Notes: a model not told the origin generated them from the letters alone. A stretch of 64,000 nucleotides of DNA from Rhodoferax sp. (GCF_028688795.1 NZ_JAQTXM010000019.1:1-64000); one strand, 5' to 3'. Positions 46,929 to 56,185 are shown, numbered from the stretch's first letter. Numbers and translations are program-made.

Positions 46929-47620
46929 TCCAACGAAATCCTCAAGGCGGCCGCTGTGGCCAAAGGTGAGAAAAAGAGCGACAGCACCAACAGGGCGGCC
47001 AACAGCGACAGGTGCCCGCCAATGCCCAAGCCAGCGGCATCGGCTTCAACCGCACCAGCGCCAAAGATTAGCACCGGAATATAAAGCGGCAGGATCAATA
47101 AAGACAGCAAAACCCCTGCACCGCGTACGCCTAAGGTGAGTGCGGCGCCAATGCTGCCAATCAGACTTAAGGTAGGCGTACCCAGCAACAGGCTCAGCAT
47201 CAAAATGCCCAGTGCCCTGCCATCCAGACCAAATTGCAGGCCAAGTACCGGTGCAACCAGCACCAGGGGTAAGCCCGAAAGTAAAAAATGGGCCAGGGCT
47301 TTGGCCAGCACCAGCAAGCCCAGCGGCGTGCCTGAAAGTGCCATTTGTTCAAGTGAGCCATCGGCATAGTCGGTGGCAAACATGCGCTGCAGTGACAGCA
47401 TGGCAGCCAGCAGGGCACTGACCCACAACACACCCGGCGCCATGCGCAGCAGTAAATTGGATTCGGCACCCACTCCCAGCGGAAACAGGCTGGCAATCAC
47501 CATGAAGAAAATCAGCGGTGTCAGCACCTCGCCTTTTTGTCGCATGCCCAGCGAGATCTCACGCTTGAGCACGGCCAGCATGACCTGGCTGGTGCCAAGG
47601 GTTTGAATGGATGTGCTCAT
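46925..47620 (-). CDS. ccmB: CcmB, ABC transporter permease for cytochrome c maturation
   Basis: This 231-residue protein has six hydrophobic helices and the CcmB segments FATDYADGSLEQMALSG and LLILPLYIPVLIFGAGAV. With CcmA it forms the ABC unit that releases holo-CcmE from CcmCD. The ATG at 47620 overlaps the ccmA stop as ATGA; the longer reading frame to 47788 lies inside ccmA and is rejected. Confidence 0.94.
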   Translation of the reverse strand: MSTSIQTLGTSQVMLAVLKREISLGMRQKGEVLTPLIFFMVIASLFPLGVGAESNLLLRMAPGVLWVSALLAAMLSLQRMFATDYADGSLEQMALSGTPLGLLVLAKALAHFLLSGLPLVLVAPVLGLQFGLDGRALGILMLSLLLGTPTLSLIGSIGAALTLGVRGAGVLLSLLILPLYIPVLIFGAGAVEADAAGLGIGGHLSLLAALLVLSLFFSPLATAAALRISLE

Positions 47621-48312
47621 GCTGCCGCCTGTAACTCTAACAATTGGGCAGGTTTGTCGCCAATCGGCACCCGTTGGTGGCTGGTGAGCACAGCCAGGCC
47701 ACCTTGAGCCAAGTGCCTGGCAATCAAATCTGCCAACATGTGAATGCCACCTTCGTCCATGGCCACATAGGGCTCGTCCAACACCCACAGGCGCGCGGGG
47801 CTGAGCGCCAGACGCGACAGGGCGACACGTCGTTTTTGGCCTTGCGACAAATGCCGCACCAATTGCTTGCTGCGCCCGCGCAGGCCAAAACGCGTCAACA
47901 CGTCCTGGCGTTGCAGCTGGCTCGGCGCCAAACCACCCAGGGCTGCGGTGAAGCTCAGGTTTTCATCGACCGTCATGGATTCTTGCAGCGCGTTCAGGTG
48001 CCCGAGGTAACACAGGTCCTGACGATAGGCTTCCGGCTGTTTTTGAATCGGGGTTTGGTTCCACAAAATGCTGCCTTCATCAACAGAGGCCAAGCCACAC
48101 ACCATGCGGAGCAAACTTGTTTTGCCAACTCCGTTGGCGCCGGTCACATAAAGCCATTGGCCAGCCGCCAGCTCGCAGTTCACATCTTTAAAAAGCTGAC
48201 GCCCACCCTTGGTGCAGCCAAGTTTGGAAAAAGACAGGGTGGGGGTGGTTTCCAAGGGCAGTGCGTTCGCAGAGACAAAAGTCAGATTATCTACGGCACG
48301 GCCCTGTGCCAT
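47617..48312 (-). CDS. ccmA: CcmA, ABC transporter ATP-binding protein for cytochrome c maturation
   Basis: This 231-residue ATPase has Walker A TGANGVGKTSLLRM, the signature LSQGQKRRVALSRL and Walker B LWVLDEP. The short size is typical of CcmA. It starts 13 bp after the rquA stop, so transcription from the rquA promoter would read into the ccm operon. Confidence 0.95.
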   Translation of the reverse strand: MAQGRAVDNLTFVSANALPLETTPTLSFSKLGCTKGGRQLFKDVNCELAAGQWLYVTGANGVGKTSLLRMVCGLASVDEGSILWNQTPIQKQPEAYRQDLCYLGHLNALQESMTVDENLSFTAALGGLAPSQLQRQDVLTRFGLRGRSKQLVRHLSQGQKRRVALSRLALSPARLWVLDEPYVAMDEGGIHMLADLIARHLAQGGLAVLTSHQRVPIGDKPAQLLELQAAA

Positions 48313-48325
48313 GCTTAAGGCGGGA

Positions 48326-49069
48326 TTAACGCGTCATCAGCACTTTTTGATACAGGCCGCCGAAGTAAGTCTGCTTCTCGATGTGGGCCGGCGTGATGTC
48401 GGCGGGTAACCAGTCGGCAATTTCACCACGCCACAGGTCCATGGCAAACGGTTCCAGCGTGGTCAGGATCGGCACCATGATGTAGCGAAACGGGCTGCTG
48501 GCTTTGGGTCGGTGGTAATCGACAAACACGATTTTGCCGCCCGGTTTGGTGACGCGCAGCGCCTCGGCAATGGTCTGGCGGCGTACCTCGGCGGGTTGCT
48601 CGTGAAGCAGGAAAAACACCACCACGGTGTCCAGGCTGGCATCGGCAAACTGCAGGGCTGTGGAGTCTTGCTGCAAGACGCTCACCTGGGGATGTGGCCC
48701 CAGTTTGTTGTGCATGTTGGTGATCTGCACCGGCGCGATGTCAATCACGCTCAAATGTGCATCGGGTGCCAGGCGGCGCACCACATGTTCGGTGAAATTG
48801 CCGTAAACGCAGGCCACCTGCAGCACTTGGCCGTGGATGACCTCGCCCATGTCCTGCAGCGCCAAGTCGCGTAGCTTTGCGAAATTGCCCCACAAAATCA
48901 GGTTGACCAGCCACTGTCGCTCGAACACGCGTACCGCATTGGGGTGCGTGTAGGCCCACCAGTAGGTTTTTTCGAGGTATTCAGGTACGGCTAGCGCGGG
49001 GACGAGACTGGCGCTGCGGGCAGCCAAAGAGGCGTCGCTTGTGACGACGCTGGTTTTGTCAAAAATCAT
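48326..49069 (-). CDS. rquA: RquA-like protein, rhodoquinone biosynthesis
   Basis: This 247-residue protein resembles UbiE-type class I methyltransferases but carries the RquA hallmarks: the segment YLEKTYWWAYTHPNAVRVFERQWLVN, and VACVYGNFT where methyltransferases have the acidic Gly-rich SAM motif. RquA replaces a methoxy group of ubiquinone with an amino group, using SAM as amino donor, to give rhodoquinone for fumarate reduction under low oxygen. That is established for the family and inferred here. I start at the ATG at 49069 after rejecting 25 non-conserved residues. It is directly upstream of ccmA. Confidence 0.8.
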   Translation of the reverse strand: MIFDKTSVVTSDASLAARSASLVPALAVPEYLEKTYWWAYTHPNAVRVFERQWLVNLILWGNFAKLRDLALQDMGEVIHGQVLQVACVYGNFTEHVVRRLAPDAHLSVIDIAPVQITNMHNKLGPHPQVSVLQQDSTALQFADASLDTVVVFFLLHEQPAEVRRQTIAEALRVTKPGGKIVFVDYHRPKASSPFRYIMVPILTTLEPFAMDLWRGEIADWLPADITPAHIEKQTYFGGLYQKVLMTR

Positions 49070-49189
49070 GGGTGCTTTGGTGGGTAGGCGAGCTGCCAAT
49101 AGAGCAGTTGCATAAAACAGCGGCTCAATCCTAACCGAAATCAAAAAAAGCGCGCGATTGCCCCGCTTTGTTCCTGGGGTCAGAGGTAG

Positions 49190-49801
49190 CTATTTGAGCA
49201 AACCTTCAGCGCGCAAAGCGTCCTGTACCGCCGGACGTGCAGCGACACGGGCCATGAACGCGTTTAAATTGGCTATGCCGGAGATGTCCACGTCCACATG
49301 TTTGCCCCAACCGGCCACCACAAAAAGGTAGGCATCGGCCACAGTGAAATGGTCACCCATCAGATAAACCTTTCCGGCCAGTTCCCCATCTACCCAGTTC
49401 AAGCGCGACATCAGGCGGGTTTTGACGATTTCTTTGGCCTCAGCGGGCATGCCTGGTGTGAACAGGGGTGAGAAACCGCCTTTGTGTAGCTCTGTGCTGA
49501 TGGTGTTGAGCCACTCTTGCAGTTTGTAACGCTCCCAGCTGCCGTTGGCCGGTGCCAATTGCTTGTCGGGCGCCTGGTCAGCGATGTATTGCACGATGGC
49601 CGGGCCTTCGCGCAACTGGCGTCCGTCATCCAGCACCAGCAGCGGTACATAGCCCAGTGGGTTGATGGTGTAGTAGTCGGTGCCATCGGGCAGCTTGTGG
49701 GTCTTGGTGGGCGCGGCAATGGCTTCAAAGGCCAGGCCAGATTCTTTGAGCACGATGTGGGGCGACAGCGAGCAGGCGCCAGGGGAGTAGTAAAGCTTCA
49801 T
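49190..49801 (-). CDS. gstA: glutathione S-transferase (GstA-like)
   Basis: This 203-residue protein has the thioredoxin-like N-domain MKLYYSPGACSLSPHIVLKE (with the Cys10 type of beta-class bacterial GST), the EGPAIVQYIAD glutathione-binding Glu region, and an all-helical C-domain with FTVADAYLF. It conjugates glutathione to electrophiles or reduces disulfides; the substrate is unknown. The start is at the canonical MKLYYSPG. Confidence 0.93.
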   Translation of the reverse strand: MKLYYSPGACSLSPHIVLKESGLAFEAIAAPTKTHKLPDGTDYYTINPLGYVPLLVLDDGRQLREGPAIVQYIADQAPDKQLAPANGSWERYKLQEWLNTISTELHKGGFSPLFTPGMPAEAKEIVKTRLMSRLNWVDGELAGKVYLMGDHFTVADAYLFVVAGWGKHVDVDISGIANLNAFMARVAARPAVQDALRAEGLLK

Positions 49802-49900
49802 GAATATCCTGTGAAAGTGTGTGTCAGGCCGACGTGGTTTGGCAAGCCATAAGGATGCTAACGCTTGCGTCCCATCCGTGTCGGCGTGGGTTTATCGCAC

Positions 49901-49965
49901 ATTTATATAGTTTATAGGCCTCCAGCCCTTTACCAATAAGCGCTAGTAGCTACTAGATTTATAGC
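49901..49965 (+). repeat. dispersed repeat copy 9 (between FMN reductase and GST)
   Basis: This is a clear copy: TAGGCCTCCAGCCCTTTA, AATAAGCGCTAGTAGCTACT, AGATTTATAGC. It lies in the 196-bp gap 49802-49997, in which I see nothing else except the promoter space of the GST gene on the other side. Confidence 0.8.
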
Positions 49966-49997
49966 TTGCTTCAAGCTGAAGGCGGGTACGGAACCTG

Positions 49998-50576
49998 TCA
50001 GGGCTGGAGCCGTTTGGTTGCCCACAGCACCTGGCTGACCACCGAGCGCACACTCTCTGTGTGTTTGTCGCTCTGGAGTTGGCCATCGGCGTCAAACGCG
50101 CTGCCAGCTTGGCCCAGCGCAAACTGCTGCGGGGCCACCCAGCATTGCAAATTGCTCAGCAGGGGGCTGAGGTGCTCCAGTGAGCGCAAGCCACCTAGGC
50201 CGCCTGGCGATGCGGCCAACAGGCCCACCACTTTGCCAGCAAAGGGTTTGGTACCTTGGCCCCAGGTGGCATCGCCTTTGACCGGGCTGGAAGCCCAGTC
50301 GATGGTGTTTTTCAGCAGGGCGGTGTAGCTGCCGTTGTATTCGGGTGAGCAGATGATCCAGCCGGGGTGGTCAAACATGAGTTGCTTCAGGCGAATCACA
50401 TCGGGCGGGGTGCCTTGGGCCTCCAGGTCGGCGTTGTACATTGGAATGTCCAGGCTGGAGAGTTCGAGCAGTGTGACTTTTGCACCGGCGTCTTCAGCGA
50501 GCTTGGCGGCCACTTTGGCCAGTTGGCGGTTGAAAGACTGGGCCCGGGTGCTGCCGGCAAAGATCAGAATGTTCAT
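49998..50576 (-). CDS. NAD(P)H-dependent FMN reductase family protein
   Basis: This 192-residue flavodoxin-like protein has the FMN phosphate loop AGSTRAQSFNRQLA near the N-terminus and SPEYNGSYTALLKNTIDW, the diagnostic segment of the FMN_red family (chromate/azo/quinone reductase type). It would use NAD(P)H to reduce FMN or quinones; the physiological acceptor is unknown. It is 21 bp downstream of the phosphofructokinase gene in the same orientation. Confidence 0.9.
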   Translation of the reverse strand: MNILIFAGSTRAQSFNRQLAKVAAKLAEDAGAKVTLLELSSLDIPMYNADLEAQGTPPDVIRLKQLMFDHPGWIICSPEYNGSYTALLKNTIDWASSPVKGDATWGQGTKPFAGKVVGLLAASPGGLGGLRSLEHLSPLLSNLQCWVAPQQFALGQAGSAFDADGQLQSDKHTESVRSVVSQVLWATKRLQP

Positions 50577-50597
50577 GGGGAGTGCGCCGTAGAGGGT

Positions 50598-51812
50598 TTA
50601 TTTGCGCAGTACGCGCGCCACTGGGTTGTGGCGCAGGCGGAAGGCGTCAGGCATGCCTGAACCCAGCAAGGGGCGCAGGTACATGCGAAAGGCATCGGTG
50701 ACATCGGTGCCGCTGGCGGAAATGAACTCGTCTTCCATGGTGCGCGTCTTGCCGGCCACGTCGCCCAGCGGCAGCAACTCGTAATCCACCGAATAAAAGC
50801 CGGTGCGTTTGATGGCCACCGAGCCGTCGCGTCCACCCCACATGGCAAATTGCACGGCCTTTTCACCCACTTCACGGGCTTCACGCTGGTCCACGTCAGA
50901 CACACAACCAATGAACGAGCGCTGCAGGTAGCCAAAGGTGTCACCGCGCACGCGCTTGATTTTCAGCTTGGCCTTGATCTCTTCGCACAGCAAATCGGCC
51001 AGCGCGCCGTTGCCTGAGAGTTGCACATTGCCATGGGCGTCGTGTTCCATTTCTTTGGCCAGCAGAGCGGTGATGGGTGTGCCGCTGGCATCGTGAATGC
51101 CCTCGGACACGGCAATCACACAGCGGCCATAACGCTCGTAAGTGGCTTTCACATCGGCCAAAAATTTGTTCAGGTCAAACACACGCTCGGGCAGGTAAAT
51201 CAGGTGCGGGCCGTCGTCTGGAAACTTTTTACCCAAGGCAGATGCCGCCGTCAAAAAGCCGGCATGGCGACCCATCACCACGCCCACATAGACGCCGGGC
51301 AGTGCGGCGTTGTCCAGGTTGGCACCGGCAAAAGCTTGTGCCACGAAGCGGGCGGCGGATGGGAAACCGGGCGTGTGGTCGTTGCCCACCAGGTCGTTGT
51401 CGATGGTCTTGGGAATGTGAATGCAGCGTAGGTCGTAACTGGCGGCTTGCGCTTCTTCGCTGACGATGCGCACCGTGTCGCTGGAATCGTTGCCGCCAAT
51501 GTAGAAAAAGTGGCCAATCTTGTGCGCCTGCAACACCTTGAAAATTTCGTGACAGTAAGCGGCGTCTGGTTTGTCGCGGGTTGAGCCCAGCGCGCTTGAG
51601 GGCGTGTTGGCCACCAATTCCAGGTTGTGGCTGGTTTCCTGGGTCAGGTCTACAAAGTTTTCATCGACGATGCCGCGCACGCCGTGCAGGGCGCCATAGA
51701 TGTGACCGATCTGCCCGAAGCGGCGCGCTTCCAGCGCCACGCCCACGAGCGATTGGTTAATGACAGCGGTGGGGCCGCCACCCTGGGCGACAAGTATTTT
51801 TCCGGAGGCCAT
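50598..51812 (-). CDS. phosphofructokinase, probably PPi-dependent
   Basis: This 404-residue PFK-family enzyme has GGGPTAVIN at residues 11-19, GGNDS at 106-110 and PKTIDND at 134-140. Asp109 and Lys135 occupy the positions (Gly104 and Gly124 in E. coli PfkA) that separate PPi-dependent from ATP-dependent enzymes, so a reversible PPi:fructose-6-phosphate phosphotransferase is likely. I start at the ATG at 51812, directly before the conserved MASGKILVAQGGGPT; an open frame of about 117 more residues extends into mnmG on the other strand and is rejected. Confidence 0.9.
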   Translation of the reverse strand: MASGKILVAQGGGPTAVINQSLVGVALEARRFGQIGHIYGALHGVRGIVDENFVDLTQETSHNLELVANTPSSALGSTRDKPDAAYCHEIFKVLQAHKIGHFFYIGGNDSSDTVRIVSEEAQAASYDLRCIHIPKTIDNDLVGNDHTPGFPSAARFVAQAFAGANLDNAALPGVYVGVVMGRHAGFLTAASALGKKFPDDGPHLIYLPERVFDLNKFLADVKATYERYGRCVIAVSEGIHDASGTPITALLAKEMEHDAHGNVQLSGNGALADLLCEEIKAKLKIKRVRGDTFGYLQRSFIGCVSDVDQREAREVGEKAVQFAMWGGRDGSVAIKRTGFYSVDYELLPLGDVAGKTRTMEDEFISASGTDVTDAFRMYLRPLLGSGMPDAFRLRHNPVARVLRK

Positions 51813-51989
51813 GAGTGTGTGTCCTGTTTGATGAGTGAAAAATGGTGGATGAATTGTGCCTTTGATGTAGCGCCATTTCCGGCGACAAGGCCCGTAGCAG
51901 CAGCTTTTTGGCTGCCCCGGTAAAATTACCCTCCTGATTGCACACCCCTGGCGAGCTGTTCTTGCCCCGCCATTTACCGATTGACCACC

Positions 51990-54032
51990 ATGCTTTATCC
52001 ACAACATTTCGACGTGATCGTCGTTGGCGGCGGCCATGCCGGCACTGAGGCAGCGCTGGCCGCCGCCCGCATGGGTTGCAAAACCTTGCTGCTGAGCCAC
52101 AACATTGAAACCTTGGGGCAAATGAGCTGCAACCCGTCGATTGGCGGCATCGGCAAAGGCCATCTGGTCAAGGAGGTCGATGCGCTCGGTGGTGCCATGG
52201 CGGCAGCTACCGATGAGGGCGGCATCCAGTTTCGCATTCTCAATTCTTCAAAAGGTCCGGCGGTGCGTGCCACCCGCGCCCAGGCCGATCGCATTTTGTA
52301 CAAGGCAGCCATTCGCCGCCGACTGGAAAACCAGCCCAATCTATGGCTTTTTCAGCAAGCCGTGGATGACCTGATGGTTGAAGGCGACCGCGTGGTGGGG
52401 GCGGTGACGCAGGTCGGCATTCGGTTCAGTGGCAGCACGGTGGTGTTGACGGCCGGCACTTTTTTGGATGGCAAGATCCATGTGGGCATGAACAACTACG
52501 CGGCCGGGCGCGCTGGTGACCCGCCTGCGGTGTCATTGAGCGCACGCTTGAAAGAATTGAAGTTGCCGCAAGGTCGCCTTAAAACTGGCACGCCACCGCG
52601 CCTGGATGGCCGGTCGATCGACTTCAGTAAGTGCACCGAGCAGCCCGGCGACGGCATGCCCGGTGGCATGAGTCCGGTGGTGCCTGTGTTCAGCTTCATG
52701 GGCCGACCCGAGCAGCACCCTCAGCAAATGTCGTGTTGGATCACCCACACCAACGAGCGCACCCACGACATCATTCGCAGCGGGTTCGACCGTAGCCCGA
52801 TGTTCACCGGCAAGATTGAAGGCATTGGCCCGCGTTATTGCCCGAGCGTGGAAGACAAGATCAATCGCTTTGCCGACAAAGACAGCCACCAGATTTTTCT
52901 GGAACCAGAAGGCTTGACCACCCACGAGTACTACCCCAATGGCATCAGCACCAGCTTGCCGTTTGACATTCAGTACGCGCTGGTGCGTTCCATGCCGGGG
53001 CTGGAAAACGCGCATATTTTGCGGCCTGGTTACGCCATCGAATACGACTACTTTGACCCGACCCAACTCAAAAACAGCTTCGAAACCAAGGTCATCAACG
53101 GCTTGTTTTTTGCCGGTCAGATCAACGGCACCACCGGTTATGAGGAGGCGGCTGCCCAAGGCTTATTTGCCGGCATTAACGCGGCGCTTCAGGTGAGGGC
53201 TGCGGGTGGTGGCAACGCAGCAGCCAGTGCCGCTGGTGCTATCTCGTTTGCCGGAGACACCTGGCTGCCAGCGCGCGACCAGGCTTACCTGGGTGTGCTG
53301 GTAGATGACCTGATCACCCAAGGCGTGACTGAGCCTTACCGCATGTTCACCAGCCGGGCTGAGTTCCGGCTGCAACTGCGTGAAGACAATGCCGATGCCC
53401 GCCTGACGGAAGTAGGGCGGCAACTGGGCTTGGTTGATGATGCCCGTTGGACGGCATTCAACCAGAAACGCGACGCTGTTTCACGTGAAACAGAACGCTT
53501 GCGCAGCATTTGGGTGAGCCCCAAAAACCTGGACATTGCTGAGGCGGAGCGGGTCCTTGGCAAAGCCATTGACCATGAATACAACCTAGCCGAATTGCTG
53601 CGCCGACCGGATGTGAACTACGAGTCCTTGATGTCTTTGAACGGTGGCAAATACGCCACGGCTGAATTGCCGGTGGGTGTTTCACGTGAAACAGGTGTGC
53701 TGTCACCAGCCGCGGCGCTGGCCGCTTCGGTGATTGAGCAGGTTGAAATTGCTTCCAAATATTCGGGCTATATCACCCGCCAGAAAGACGATGTGGTGCG
53801 AGCCGCCCATTATGAAAACCTGCGGCTGCCGCAAGACCTGGATTACCTGCAAGTGACGGCCTTAAGCATTGAGGCGCGGCAAAAGTTGAACCGCCACAAG
53901 CCCGAGACCTTGGGCCAGGCCTCGCGCATCTCTGGCATCACACCGGCGAGTATTTCGCTGCTGACCATTCACCTGAAGAAAACCAAGTTCAAGGGGTTCG
54001 AGCGTGCGGTGTCTGAAAGTGCAGGGGTCTGA
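51990..54032 (+). CDS. mnmG: MnmG (GidA), tRNA uridine 5-carboxymethylaminomethyl modification enzyme
   Basis: This 680-residue FAD enzyme has the dinucleotide fold [14 protein letters not shown] at about residues 9-22 and the family signatures [12 protein letters not shown] and [21 protein letters not shown]. It acts with MnmE on wobble U34. I use the ATG at 51990 rather than a TTG three codons upstream. The coding sequence contains two perfect parS sites (53477-53492 and 53678-53693), which code for VSRET in both places without disturbing the protein. Its stop touches the rsmG start. Confidence 0.97.
   Translation: MLYPQHFDVIVVGGGHAGTEAALAAARMGCKTLLLSHNIETLGQMSCNPSIGGIGKGHLVKEVDALGGAMAAATDEGGIQFRILNSSKGPAVRATRAQADRILYKAAIRRRLENQPNLWLFQQAVDDLMVEGDRVVGAVTQVGIRFSGSTVVLTAGTFLDGKIHVGMNNYAAGRAGDPPAVSLSARLKELKLPQGRLKTGTPPRLDGRSIDFSKCTEQPGDGMPGGMSPVVPVFSFMGRPEQHPQQMSCWITHTNERTHDIIRSGFDRSPMFTGKIEGIGPRYCPSVEDKINRFADKDSHQIFLEPEGLTTHEYYPNGISTSLPFDIQYALVRSMPGLENAHILRPGYAIEYDYFDPTQLKNSFETKVINGLFFAGQINGTTGYEEAAAQGLFAGINAALQVRAAGGGNAAASAAGAISFAGDTWLPARDQAYLGVLVDDLITQGVTEPYRMFTSRAEFRLQLREDNADARLTEVGRQLGLVDDARWTAFNQKRDAVSRETERLRSIWVSPKNLDIAEAERVLGKAIDHEYNLAELLRRPDVNYESLMSLNGGKYATAELPVGVSRETGVLSPAAALAASVIEQVEIASKYSGYITRQKDDVVRAAHYENLRLPQDLDYLQVTALSIEARQKLNRHKPETLGQASRISGITPASISLLTIHLKKTKFKGFERAVSESAGV
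53477..53492. promoter_or_regulatory. parS site 1 (inside mnmG)
   Basis: TGTTTCACGTGAAACA is a perfect 16-bp match to the conserved bacterial centromere parS bound by ParB. It is a complete palindrome. Confidence 0.97.
53678..53693. promoter_or_regulatory. parS site 2 (inside mnmG)
   Basis: A second perfect TGTTTCACGTGAAACA lies 201 bp from the first, in the same reading frame of mnmG. Confidence 0.97.
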
Positions 54033-54703
54033 TGCAAACGCTCGAACCCAAACTGCGCGCCGGGTTGGCAGAACTAGACCTGGCTTTGAGTGACGCGCAA
54101 GTGGCAGCATTGCTGTCCTATTTGGCACTGATCCAGAAGTGGACCAAGGTCTATAACCTGACGGCGGTGCGAGACCCTGACGAAATGCTCACGCACCATT
54201 TGCTCGACAGCTTAGCGGTGATTGCGCCGCTGCGCCGCCAGTTGGCGAGCCTGTCTTCAGATGCAAGTGTGGCGCCGCGTTTGCTGGATGTGGGCTCTGG
54301 TGCCGGCTTGCCCGGAGTGGTGATTGCCCTTTGTTGCCCGGACGTTCGGGTGGATTGTGTCGACACGGTCGGTAAGAAGGCGGCGTTTATTCAACAGGCG
54401 GCCGTCACGCTCAAGCTGCCCAATCTGCGCGGCGTGCATGCCCGGGTTGAGCAGTTGACCGACAAATACCAGGTGGTCAGTTCGCGGGCCTTTGCCTCGT
54501 TGCTGGACTTTACCAACTGGTCACGCCAGGCATTGGCGGAGCAGGGTGTGTGGATGGCGATGAAGGGCAAGCATCCTGCTGAAGAGTTGGCGGCGTTGCC
54601 GGCGGACGTTGATGTGTTTCACGTGGAACAACTTGTGGTGCCGGGCTTGGGGGCTGAGCGGTGTTTGCTTTGGCTGCGGCTCGCGGGGAGTCTGCGGGTT
54701 TAG
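54032..54703 (+). CDS. rsmG: RsmG (GidB), 16S rRNA m7G527 methyltransferase
   Basis: This 223-residue SAM methyltransferase has motif I LLDVGSGAGLPGVVIAL at about residues 88-104 and the family segments KWTKVYNLTAVRDPDEMLTHHLLDSL and SRAFASLLDF. It methylates G527 of 16S rRNA. Its ATG shares a base with the mnmG stop (TGATG). It contains a near-perfect parS site. Confidence 0.95.
   Translation: MQTLEPKLRAGLAELDLALSDAQVAALLSYLALIQKWTKVYNLTAVRDPDEMLTHHLLDSLAVIAPLRRQLASLSSDASVAPRLLDVGSGAGLPGVVIALCCPDVRVDCVDTVGKKAAFIQQAAVTLKLPNLRGVHARVEQLTDKYQVVSSRAFASLLDFTNWSRQALAEQGVWMAMKGKHPAEELAALPADVDVFHVEQLVVPGLGAERCLLWLRLAGSLRV
54615..54630. promoter_or_regulatory. parS-like site 3 (inside rsmG, one mismatch)
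   Basis: TGTTTCACGTGGAACA matches parS at 15 of 16 positions. Such single-mismatch sites commonly still bind ParB. Confidence 0.85.
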
Positions 54704-54787
54704 TTATCTGGGTTCTGGCCTGGATCTGGATGCCTGCCGGTAACCTTGGTTTTTTCAATGTTGCAGTTAGCGAATGTTGAGGTTTGG

Positions 54788-55225
54788 CCCCACTCTCTCC
54801 CCAACCCTTTCTCGCCCCGCCGGGCGAGAAAGGGAGCTTAACAGCCGTATTTGGCCAACGCTTTTTACGGATGACGTGCAAGGCGTTTGGCCAACAAGAA
54901 TTTTCAGGTGTTGCGCATTCTGCATGCGTAAGTACATAGTGGGCGCGATGAAGGTTTGTTGAGGCCCGACCCTGAAAGCGCTAACCGCCAACATTCAACA
55001 CCACATCTCTTTGAATGCCACCCTTGGCCGTCGCTGCACCCCATGTCAAAACAAGGTGCTTTACTACCGACCACTCTCAATATCACTTTCCAAAGAGGGC
55101 CGGCAAACCCGCCGCCTACAAGCCAGACTGGCTGGTACGTCTCATCTAAAAACACGCGACCAAATACGGCTGTTAGCTCCCTTTCTCGCCCGGCGGGGCG
55201 AGAAAGGGTTGGGGTGAGAGTGGGG
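54788..55225. mobile_element. MITE-like element with 66-bp terminal inverted repeats
   Basis: The left arm (54788-54854, CCCCACTCTCTCCCCAACCC to CAGCCGTATTTGG) and the right arm (55160-55225) are reverse complements with one substitution and one single-base indel. Each arm contains its own palindrome CTTTCTCGCCCCGCC/GGCGAGAAAG, of the REP-like kind. The 305-bp interior encodes no transposase; part of it next to the arms is also weakly inverted-repeated. No target-site duplication is evident. It may be a non-autonomous element or a paired REP/BIME-type structure. Confidence 0.65.
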
Positions 55226-55352
55226 GAAAGCCACGGCGTTGCCAAACCAAGCGCCCAAAGTCCGACCAAATAAGGCTTTCAAACAAGAGAGGGCCCAGAC
55301 CTCTGGCGCAGCCAAAATTCAACGCGTTTCTGCCCAATTACACTAACGCCCA

Positions 55353-55368
55353 TGTTTCACGTGAAACA
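55353..55368. promoter_or_regulatory. parS site 4 (33 bp upstream of parA)
   Basis: A perfect TGTTTCACGTGAAACA directly before the parA start. Besides segregation, ParB binding here could repress parAB, as described for several chromosomal par loci. Confidence 0.97.
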
Positions 55369-55400
55369 AGCCCCTAACCCTCCGAAAAAGTAAGCACCTC

Positions 55401-56177
55401 ATGGCCAAAATCTTCTGCATCGCCAACCAAAAGGGCGGCGTGGGTAAAACCACCACCACGGTCAATTTGGCTGCAGGTTTGGCCAAGGCGGGGCAGCGGG
55501 TGTTGATGGTTGACCTGGACCCGCAGGGCAACGCCACCATGGGTTCGGGCGTGGACAAACGCAAACTCGCGCTCACCGTGTATGACGTGTTGCTGGAATC
55601 AGCCTCAGTGGCCGAGGCCCGCGTGCAAAGCAGCAAGTTGGTGGATGCCGGTTGCAGTTATGACATTTTGGGTGCCAACCGCGAACTGGCTGGGGCTGAG
55701 GTTGAGATGGTTGAACTGGAGCGCCGTGAAAAGCGCCTTAAAACCGCGCTGGCCCAGGTCGATGCCGATTACGACTTTGTCCTGATTGACTGCCCGCCCA
55801 GCCTGTCGATGCTCACGCTCAATGGCCTGTGCTGCGCCAATGGCGTGATCGTGCCGATGCAGTGCGAATACTTTGCGCTCGAAGGTCTGGCTGATTTGGT
55901 CAACACCATCAAGCAAGTGCACGCCAACCTCAACAAAGACCTGGCCATCATCGGCCTGCTGCGTGTGATGTTTGACCCACGCATCACCTTGCAGCAGCAG
56001 GTGAGCGAGCAACTCAAGGCGCGTTTCGCCGACAAGGTGTTCAACACCGTGATTCCGCGTAATGTGCGCCTGGCGGAGGCGCCCAGCTACGGTGTGCCGG
56101 GCGTGGTGTTTGACCCCGCCAGCAAGGGTGCGCAGGCGTTTGTGGCGTTTGCCAAAGAGATGGTTGACCGCATTTAA
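55401..56177 (+). CDS. parA: ParA, chromosome partitioning ATPase
   Basis: This 258-residue Walker-type ATPase has the deviant Walker [11 protein letters not shown] at residues 11-20 and the switch motif DCPPSLSMLTLN. It lacks the N-terminal helix-turn-helix of plasmid ParA proteins, so it is the chromosomal (Soj) type. It moves ParB-parS complexes after replication. The parB gene follows with one hydrolase gene between them. Confidence 0.96.
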   Translation: MAKIFCIANQKGGVGKTTTTVNLAAGLAKAGQRVLMVDLDPQGNATMGSGVDKRKLALTVYDVLLESASVAEARVQSSKLVDAGCSYDILGANRELAGAEVEMVELERREKRLKTALAQVDADYDFVLIDCPPSLSMLTLNGLCCANGVIVPMQCEYFALEGLADLVNTIKQVHANLNKDLAIIGLLRVMFDPRITLQQQVSEQLKARFADKVFNTVIPRNVRLAEAPSYGVPGVVFDPASKGAQAFVAFAKEMVDRI

Positions 56178-56185
56178 AAAATAAT

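Larger units (their letters stand above)
54704..55400. other. 697-bp intergenic region between rsmG and parA
   Basis: It holds no convincing gene. It contains a MITE-like unit (54788-55225) with long terminal inverted repeats and a perfect parS just before parA. The remaining unique DNA at both ends shows nothing I recognise. The parA promoter should lie between about 55230 and 55390. Confidence 0.7.

Noticed and set aside
51813..52163. An extension of the phosphofructokinase by about 117 residues
   Set aside because: It runs antisense through the start of mnmG, and family proteins begin at the MASGKILVAQGGG position.
54904..55269. An open frame of 121 residues on the minus strand between rsmG and parA
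   Set aside because: Its N-terminal part (LSPTLTPTLSRPAGRE) is the well-known spurious translation of a REP-like repeat; the rest matches nothing.
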